From NCBI RefSeq assembly GCF_022213065.1, contig NZ_JAKLJA010000002.1, forward strand, positions 248,001 to 312,000: a stretch of DNA of 64,000 nucleotides, written 5' to 3'. Positions 58,267 through 64,000 of the stretch are shown here, one piece after another. The stretch's first letter is position 1; each line of letters opens with the position of its first letter. The DNA comes from Paraburkholderia tagetis (lineage in GTDB: Bacteria; Pseudomonadota; Gammaproteobacteria; Burkholderiales; Burkholderiaceae). Position numbers and translations under genes: made by a program. The notes beneath the pieces were generated by a model, which made no database searches, had not been told where the DNA came from, and saw only the letters and a list, made by a program, of their open reading frames with translations.

Positions 58267-59454
58267 TTACATCCCGCCCGGCAACTGACCTGAAGCCTGG
58301 CCCGAAGGCTGATTCGCGGCCTGATTCGCGGCCTGATTCGCAGCGCGAGCACCCGCGCTCTGCGCCACGCGCGGATCGCGCTCGCGCATCATTTCACGCG
58401 TCAATTGCGCGTGCTGGCGAGCAAAGTTCTCGGTCGTGAGATCGCGCGTGGTCAATTGCTCGCAGGCCGCGCGCGCCTGGGCGAGCGCACGCGCGGGATC
58501 GTCGACGAGCGCATTCACGGCGGCCTGCAATTGCTGGGTATTGAAGGGCTCGACGTAGAACGCGGCCTTTTCGTCGAAGTAATCTTCGAGTGCGCCCACC
58601 TTCGTGACGATCATCGGCTTGCCGAGCGCCGCCGCCTCGAGCATCACGGTAATACCCGATGCGTGCGTGTTGGGGCGCAGCGGCACGACGATGATATCGG
58701 CCCAATCATAGAGCGCGTGCTGCTGCTGGATGCCGGACACGCGCACGATCTCCACGTTCGACGCGCGTGCCGAAGCGGGCATGCGCCTACGCGTGGCGAT
58801 GCGCACCTGATAGCGCGCGTCGTTGCCGAGCGCGCCCACGAGCGTGGTCCAGTCGCGGTCGCGGTCGTTGCCGATGCCGGCCACGCGCACGGGCGTGTTC
58901 GGCTTCCAGTGCGAAGGCGGACGCAGCGGAAAATCGTTGGTGTTCAAACCGTAAAGCACGTGACGCGCATCGCGGCCGAAATAGTCGCCGCATAGCGCCG
59001 CGTTCTCGCTCGCGAGCGTGGTCAGCAGGTCGGCGCGCTTGAGCAGGCGTTGGTAGAACGCGCGGCGCAGCGCGCCGTAGCCGGGCCAGCGGTCGAGCAG
59101 CCACACGCTTTGCGCGAGCAGCAGCGGACGCGCGCCGCCCTTCTTCGCGTTCATGAGCAGAACCAGCGCCACGGCCAGATGCTCCTGTTCCGTATGCGTC
59201 CAGATCACGTCCGAATCGAGAATCGCACGGCGATTGCGCCATGCGTGAATGAAATCGAAGCCCAGCGCGGCCTTCAGTGCGCGGCGCGCGAAGCGTACCG
59301 GCGTGCTCTCGCTCGTATCCTGCGCGTAGTTGAGCGCGAACTCCGCGGACTCCGCGTGATGGTAGCCGTAAAGGGAGCCGATGTTCTCACCCTTGCGGTA
59401 ACGGCGCGGGTCGGCGCCATAGAAGAGGTGGACGTGGACTTGCGTACCGCTCAT
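58267..59454 (-). CDS. bceH: Glycosyltransferase (BceH)
   Basis: A 395-residue GT-B-like glycosyltransferase. Donor-side motifs include DIIVVPLRPNTHASGITVMLEAAALGKPMIVTKVGALEDYF; the N-terminal domain starts VHVHLFYGADPRRYRKGENIGSLYGY. GGAGG lies 6 bases before the ATG. The C-terminal tail is a low-complexity Ala/Asn/Gln repeat (AANQ units) unlike the rest. Cytoplasmic, acts in cepacian repeat-unit assembly. Confidence 0.85.
   Translation of the reverse strand: MSGTQVHVHLFYGADPRRYRKGENIGSLYGYHHAESAEFALNYAQDTSESTPVRFARRALKAALGFDFIHAWRNRRAILDSDVIWTHTEQEHLAVALVLLMNAKKGGARPLLLAQSVWLLDRWPGYGALRRAFYQRLLKRADLLTTLASENAALCGDYFGRDARHVLYGLNTNDFPLRPPSHWKPNTPVRVAGIGNDRDRDWTTLVGALGNDARYQVRIATRRRMPASARASNVEIVRVSGIQQQHALYDWADIIVVPLRPNTHASGITVMLEAAALGKPMIVTKVGALEDYFDEKAAFYVEPFNTQQLQAAVNALVDDPARALAQARAACEQLTTRDLTTENFARQHAQLTREMMRERDPRVAQSAGARAANQAANQAANQPSGQASGQLPGGM
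58311..58346 (-). repeat. 12-bp tandem repeat in the bceH 3' end
   Basis: Three units of GATTCGCGGCCT (last with two changes), coding AANQ repeats near the BceH C-terminus. Confidence 0.8.
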
Positions 59455-59499
59455 TCGAGGTCCTCCGTTGAATCGATTACAAAATGCGCGTGAGGTGCC

Positions 59500-60426
59500 T
59501 CAGGCGATGGCGCGGCGCGCCTCGTGTGCGCCGCCGCGCACGGCGCGCCAGCGCGCGAACGCCACGGCAGGCGAGCCCGCGCGTACTGCGCTCAGGCCCG
59601 TATGCAGCAGGCCCGGATAAACACGGGTGCCGATGAGCGCCCACCACCACCAGGCCGTCTCGCGATGCAGCGGCGAAAGATTGCCGCGCAGGATCAGGTG
59701 GAAGTTGTAGGCGGCGTTGCGGATCGAGGCGAGCGTCTGCGCATTGCGCGGATCTTCGCCGGGACGCGGCGCGGGAAAATGGTCGACGGCCACGCGCGGG
59801 TCGTACACGAGTTTCCAGCCCGAACGCTTCACGCTCATGCTGAACGCCATGTCGTTATGCGTCTGCGCGCCGCTGCCGCGCAGGCGGCGGTCGAAGCGCA
59901 GCTCGCCGATGGCGGCGCGCCGGTAGCTCATGTTCGCGCCCTTGAGCAGATCGACTTCGCGCGCTTCGCCCACCCCCAGGTGGTGATTGCCGACGATGCG
60001 CCCCGAGCGCTGCACGCGCCCCACGAGCACGCACTCGCCATCGAGCACGCGGCCTTCCTCGTGAACCCAGTCGCGCCCGCCGAGCGCGCCCAGCTTGTCG
60101 TCGGCCTCGAAGTGCGCCGCGATGCGCGCGACCCAGTCGGCGTGCGGCGCGGCGTCGTCGTCGGTAATGGCGATCACGTCGCCCGTCGCGGCTTCCAGAC
60201 CGCGATTGAGCGCGGCCACCTGCCCCGGCTCCTCCACGGTCGCCACCTCCACGTTGAGCACCTGAGGCGTCGCGTGCCCGGCGAGGCAGGCATGCGTGGC
60301 TTGGTCGTCGGCACGCGCCACCACGACGATCTGATCCGGCGTGCGCTGCTGGCGCAGCAGCGCCGAGAGGCAGCGCGCCAGATCGTCAGGACGACGATAC
60401 GTCGGCACGAGCACGGTCACTTTCAT
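59500..60426 (-). CDS. bceG: GT2 glycosyltransferase (BceG)
   Basis: A 308-residue GT-A glycosyltransferase. It begins KVTVLVPTYRRPDDLARCLSALL; the metal-binding site is ITDDDAAPHADW, and GANMSYRRAAIGELRFD plus the HNDMAF catalytic-base region follow. The start at 60426 has GGAG 9 bases upstream; a longer in-frame start would add 27 residues and was not used. Role: one sugar transfer in repeat-unit assembly. Confidence 0.88.
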   Translation of the reverse strand: MKVTVLVPTYRRPDDLARCLSALLRQQRTPDQIVVVARADDQATHACLAGHATPQVLNVEVATVEEPGQVAALNRGLEAATGDVIAITDDDAAPHADWVARIAAHFEADDKLGALGGRDWVHEEGRVLDGECVLVGRVQRSGRIVGNHHLGVGEAREVDLLKGANMSYRRAAIGELRFDRRLRGSGAQTHNDMAFSMSVKRSGWKLVYDPRVAVDHFPAPRPGEDPRNAQTLASIRNAAYNFHLILRGNLSPLHRETAWWWWALIGTRVYPGLLHTGLSAVRAGSPAVAFARWRAVRGGAHEARRAIA

Positions 60427-60513
60427 CGCGCTTTTCTCCGTTGTTTCAACTCGCGTTTTCGGCTGCATTTCGTCTGCAATGACATGGTCCGGCCGCTGTA
60501 GCTCCATTGCGCA

Positions 60514-62745
60514 TCAGGCGCTCAGGTATTCCTGCACGTTGGCATAGCCATACGCGTACTTGCCGTGCGCGCGCGCCGACACCCCGTTGAAGACCCCGCC
60601 GGTCACGTGCACGCCCGCATTGCGCAGACGCTTGAGCGTATCGGCGATTTCGGCCTCCGTATGCACGCCCGAGCGCAGCACGAGGAAGGTCGATCCCGCA
60701 TGACCGCTCAGGATGGCGGCATCGGTCACGGCGAGCACCGGCGGCGTATCCACGAGCAGGATGTCGTAGCGCTTCGCGAGCCCTTCGAGGTACTGGTTCA
60801 GGCGCGGCGACATCAGCAGCTCGGACGGGTTCGGCGGACGGCGGCCGCACGAGATGAAGTGCAGGTTGTCCACTTCGGTCGCGCGAATGGCCTCGTCCAG
60901 CGCGATCTGGCCGGAGAGCAGTTCCGAAAAACCATTGGCCTGCGGGCCGCCCAGGTAGCGCTCGAGCGCGCCGCGGCGCATGTCGCCGTCGATCATCAGC
61001 ACGCGCTTGCCCGAGTGGGCCAGCAGCACGGCAAGGTTCGCCGTGAGGAAGCTCTTGCCCACGCCGGGCACCGAGCCGGTCATGACGACAACGTGATTGC
61101 GCGCATCCATGACGCTGAATTGCAGCGAGGTGCGCAGCGAGCGCAGGCTCTCGACCGTGAGGTCCTTGGGCGCCACGTTCGCGAGCACTTCACGCATACG
61201 CGTGCCGCCGCGCGTCGGGGCGCGCTTCTCCAGCGCGGCCTGCTCCGCCGAGAGCGGCACGAGGCCGTACACGGGCAGATCGAAGGTGCGCTCGATCTGG
61301 TCCGGATCGACGATGCCCTTGAACATGTTCCGGCGCATCAGCACGAAGCCGGTGCCGAGGATGAGGCCGAGCATCGAGGCCGCCGAGATGATGAGCAGCT
61401 TCTTCGGCTTCGAAGGGTTGCCCGGGCGCATCGCGGCGTCGACGATATGGACGTTGCCGCCCGTGCCCACGCGCTGCACCGAAAGCTCCTGAATACGATT
61501 GAGCAGCAGCACGTAGATGTCTTCCGCCACCTTCGCGTCGCGCTGCAACTGCACGGCCTTCACTTCAGTGGCCGGCAGGTCGCGGAACTTGGTGTCGTAC
61601 TTCGCACGCTCGCCCTGCAATTGCGCGAGCTGCTGGCGCGCGGCGATCAGCAACGGGTGCTGCTCGCCAAAGCGTTGCTGGAGCGAAGCGATCTGCAATT
61701 GCATCGCCGAAATTTGCTGCTCGTACTGCACGCTGCCGTCCAGGTAGATCTTGGCTTCGTCGCTCGCGTTGATCGAACCCGACTTGCTCTGATACGCGGT
61801 GAGCGCGGCTTCGGCGTGTTCGAGATCGGCCTTCAGGCGCGGCTGCTCGCTGCGCAGGAAGTCGAGCATCTTGCTCGCGTCGGCCTGCTTGGTCGCCACG
61901 TGCTCGCGCAGATACGACTGCGCGACGGCGTTGGCGATATCGGCGGCCGCTTGCGGGTCGCTGCCTTCGAGCGCGATGTCGATCACACCCGTCTGCTTGC
62001 CCTGCTCCTGCACCTTGAGGGCGTTCTGGAACGCCGAGACCGCATCGAGGTCGTTCAGGCGCACGACCTTGAAGCGCTCGCCCGGGCGTGCCTTGAGCTC
62101 GTTCACGAGCAGCGTGACGCCGCCGCCCTGCACGCGCTGACCAACCGCGCCTTCGAGCAGGCGGCCGCCATCGGGCCCGGAAATCACGTAGCGGTTGTCG
62201 TCGAGCGCGGTGAGCGTGAGCTTCTTGCCTTCGAGCTCGGGCGCCACCTGGATCGAATCGATGTTGAGGACTTCGCCGCCCCATGCATAGTCCTTGAGGC
62301 CGAACCACGGATGCGAGGGCGTGCCCGGCGTCGCGAGACGCGCGGCGAGGCTGCCGATGACGGGCAGCGAGACCGGCGCGGCCGTGAAGTTCAGCTTGAA
62401 CTGTTTGACGACCGGTTCGAGCACGCTGCGGCTCTGGATCATCTGGATTTCGGCGTCGGTTGGCAGGCTGCCCTGCTGTCCGCTGGTGACGTTCGCGCCG
62501 GACTGCGTCTGCGTGAGCGCCTGGGACGTGTAGTCCTGCTGCTCGACGCGGACCTGCGTGTCGGCCGTATAGATCGGCTTGGCCACGAAGCAATAGAACA
62601 CGGCTGCACCGATCACCACTGCGGCGATCGCGATGAGCCAGCCGATGTCGTCAAAGATGACGCGCAGCAACTGGCCGAGGACGACGTCCTCTTCCTCTGT
62701 GCGGGCCGCCGGGGCCGGTTGACTGATGGCTTGTTGCGTACTCAC
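60514..62745 (-). CDS. bceF: Tyrosine autokinase / chain-length regulator, Wzc-like (BceF)
   Basis: A 743-residue inner-membrane BY-kinase. Two helices (about residues 35-57 and 450-470) frame a periplasmic Wzz domain with coiled coil. The cytoplasmic kinase has Walker A GSVPGVGKSFLTANLA (K564), Walker A' VLMIDGDMRRG and Walker B ILLVDTPP. The tail holds the autophosphorylation tyrosine cluster (Y730, Y732, Y734, Y740 in KYAYGYANVQEYLSA). The start is GTG. It works with BceE and a BceD phosphatase expected beyond the right edge. Confidence 0.93.
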   Translation of the reverse strand: MSTQQAISQPAPAARTEEEDVVLGQLLRVIFDDIGWLIAIAAVVIGAAVFYCFVAKPIYTADTQVRVEQQDYTSQALTQTQSGANVTSGQQGSLPTDAEIQMIQSRSVLEPVVKQFKLNFTAAPVSLPVIGSLAARLATPGTPSHPWFGLKDYAWGGEVLNIDSIQVAPELEGKKLTLTALDDNRYVISGPDGGRLLEGAVGQRVQGGGVTLLVNELKARPGERFKVVRLNDLDAVSAFQNALKVQEQGKQTGVIDIALEGSDPQAAADIANAVAQSYLREHVATKQADASKMLDFLRSEQPRLKADLEHAEAALTAYQSKSGSINASDEAKIYLDGSVQYEQQISAMQLQIASLQQRFGEQHPLLIAARQQLAQLQGERAKYDTKFRDLPATEVKAVQLQRDAKVAEDIYVLLLNRIQELSVQRVGTGGNVHIVDAAMRPGNPSKPKKLLIISAASMLGLILGTGFVLMRRNMFKGIVDPDQIERTFDLPVYGLVPLSAEQAALEKRAPTRGGTRMREVLANVAPKDLTVESLRSLRTSLQFSVMDARNHVVVMTGSVPGVGKSFLTANLAVLLAHSGKRVLMIDGDMRRGALERYLGGPQANGFSELLSGQIALDEAIRATEVDNLHFISCGRRPPNPSELLMSPRLNQYLEGLAKRYDILLVDTPPVLAVTDAAILSGHAGSTFLVLRSGVHTEAEIADTLKRLRNAGVHVTGGVFNGVSARAHGKYAYGYANVQEYLSA

Positions 62746-62798
62746 GATTCGATCCCGTTTTTTAACTCGTGTTGCGAGAAAAGAATGCCCGCGCGCTT

Positions 62799-63980
62799 TT
62801 AGCGCGTGAGCTGCTTCAGGTAGAAGACCGTCTGGACAGTCGGCAACACCTGCTGCAACACACGGTTGAAGGTGGTCGAGGCGGCCGTTCCGACGTACAC
62901 GACATCCAGCGGCTTGAGCTGGAATTGCGACGACAGCATGATCGCGTCGGGCTTGGTCATATCGAGTCGGTAGATCTCCGGCTGGGTTGGGTTGTCCTTC
63001 ATGCCGCGCATCACGAAGATCTGGCGCGGGTTCGCGTCGGTGTCGAGAATGCCGCCGGCCGTCGTGAGCGCGTCGGCAATGGTGAGCTTGCCGCGGATCA
63101 GACTGGTCTGGGTCGGCGTCTTCACCTCGCCCATCACGAATATTCTGCTATCCGAACGATCCGGAATATTGACGATGTCGCCGTCCTGCAGCACCACGTT
63201 CTGGCTCTGGTCGCCGCCGTCGAGCATGGCGTTGGCGTCGAGTGTGTAGAGCTTGCCGTTGCGGGTGAGGCGCACGCGGTTGATGTCGGCGCCGTCGGTG
63301 GTGCCGCCCGAGCGCGTGATGGCGTCCACGAGCGTGAGCGGCACATCGCTCATGGCGAGCGGGCCAGGCGTCTTCACGTCGCCGGTCACCTGCACCTTCT
63401 GGCTGCGATAGGCGAGCACGCGCACGTCCACCTGCGGGTTCTTGATGTACGGCCCGAGGCCCGACGCGATCTGGTCGCGCAGCTGGCCCGGCGTCTTGCC
63501 CACTGCCCGCACGCGGCCCACGAACGGGAAGTAGATCGTGCCGTCCTTCGCCACGGTCTGCCCGTAGGGGTCGGCCTCGCCCGGCAGCGCGGTGGTATAT
63601 GGCTGCTTGAGCGCCTGCCCCACGGTCTGCGTGGTGTTGCCGCCCGACGAGAACGTCGAGCCTTGCGGCGTCGAAAGCTCGGGGTGGTCGTACACCGTCA
63701 CGCCCAGAATGTCCTGCGGCGCGATGTGGTACGTGTAATCCGAGGTATTCGCAAACTTGCCCGGGGGCACCTCGGCCTTCTGGGCCGACGCGGCGGACTG
63801 CGCCTGCTGCATCACGAGTTGCGACGTGATCAGATGCACGTCGTACTGCTTCTGCGGCTCGTCGTTCTTCTGCTCTTTGAGGCTCGACGTGTCGAGGTAA
63901 TTGCCGGGCGCCGTGGAGCACGCCGCAACGAAGGCGCTCAACGCCAGAGCAGTCATCAGATTGAGTTTTTTCATTGGCAT
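62799..63980 (-). CDS. bceE: Outer-membrane polysaccharide export lipoprotein, Wza-like (BceE)
   Basis: A 393-residue OMA-family exporter. A lipoprotein signal (KKLNLMTALALSAFVAAC, lipobox VAAC) leads to the export domain: YTYHIAPQDILGVTVYDHPELSTPQ, DGTIYFPFVGRVRAVGKTPGQLRDQI and repeated SLBB beta-grasp units (KVQVTGDVKTPGPLAM, IFVMGEVKTPTQTSLI). It forms the outer-membrane channel with BceF. ATGs at 63995 and 63974 are alternatives; no ribosome-binding site settles the start this close to the window edge. Confidence 0.92.
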   Translation of the reverse strand: MPMKKLNLMTALALSAFVAACSTAPGNYLDTSSLKEQKNDEPQKQYDVHLITSQLVMQQAQSAASAQKAEVPPGKFANTSDYTYHIAPQDILGVTVYDHPELSTPQGSTFSSGGNTTQTVGQALKQPYTTALPGEADPYGQTVAKDGTIYFPFVGRVRAVGKTPGQLRDQIASGLGPYIKNPQVDVRVLAYRSQKVQVTGDVKTPGPLAMSDVPLTLVDAITRSGGTTDGADINRVRLTRNGKLYTLDANAMLDGGDQSQNVVLQDGDIVNIPDRSDSRIFVMGEVKTPTQTSLIRGKLTIADALTTAGGILDTDANPRQIFVMRGMKDNPTQPEIYRLDMTKPDAIMLSSQFQLKPLDVVYVGTAASTTFNRVLQQVLPTVQTVFYLKQLTR

Positions 63981-64000
63981 ATTCGGCTCAGCCATCCCTT

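Noticed and set aside
60565..62802. Plus-strand 745-codon open frame opposite bceF
   Set aside because: Shadow of the kinase gene; no domain.

Overview
The window is GC-rich, densely coded and almost entirely chromosomal in character. Gene content points to the Burkholderiaceae, most likely a Paraburkholderia- or Caballeronia-like species: the cepacian exopolysaccharide genes, a recC-recB-recD operon, and paired Ohr and NnrS stress genes are all typical. No rRNA, tRNA, CRISPR array, phage or insertion sequence was seen.

Left part (1-19.7 kb): mixed metabolism and stress genes. The 3' end of zwf is followed by a small membrane protein, a MarR regulator divergent from a zinc alcohol dehydrogenase, an aldo/keto reductase, a TPR-glycosyltransferase protein, a SulP anion transporter, a succinate-semialdehyde-type aldehyde dehydrogenase, and a catalase-like peroxidase plus cytochrome b561 pair preceded by a 35-codon leader ORF. 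Next comes a tripartite EmrAB/NodT drug pump divergent from its probable TetR/CerR regulator, then a LysE exporter. A second TetR gene stands before ohr; the same 18-bp operator-like sequence lies in front of both.

Middle part (19.8-41.2 kb): recD, recB and recC on the minus strand are chained by ATGA overlaps. ugpC, ugpE and ugpA follow without ugpB; an FAD-dependent reductase sits upstream instead. Then come an orphan amino-acid binding protein, a candidate small RNA or very short mRNA with its own promoter and terminator, a nucleoside deoxyribosyltransferase, a two-gene acid-peptidase unit (S53 sedolisin and S10 carboxypeptidase), and nnrS with a near-perfect NsrR-type operator.

Right part (41.3-64 kb): a cepacian (bce) exopolysaccharide locus. 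In B. cenocepacia this is known as two separate clusters, bce-I and bce-II; here they are adjacent. The bce-II half runs galU/bceT, bceS, bceR, bceQ, bceP, bceO, bceN, bceM. The bce-I half runs bceK, bceJ, bceI, bceH, bceG, bceF, bceE on the minus strand and continues past the right edge. Together they supply UDP-glucose and a GDP-6-deoxyhexose (probably GDP-D-rhamnose), the glycosyltransferases, two acyltransferases, the Wzx flippase, the Wzy polymerase, the Wzc-type tyrosine kinase and the outer-membrane exporter. A large 99-bp hairpin (47-bp arms) marks the junction between the two halves.

Functions are assigned by family recognition from the translated sequence; no database search was possible. 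Start codons were chosen from visible ribosome-binding sites where these exist.
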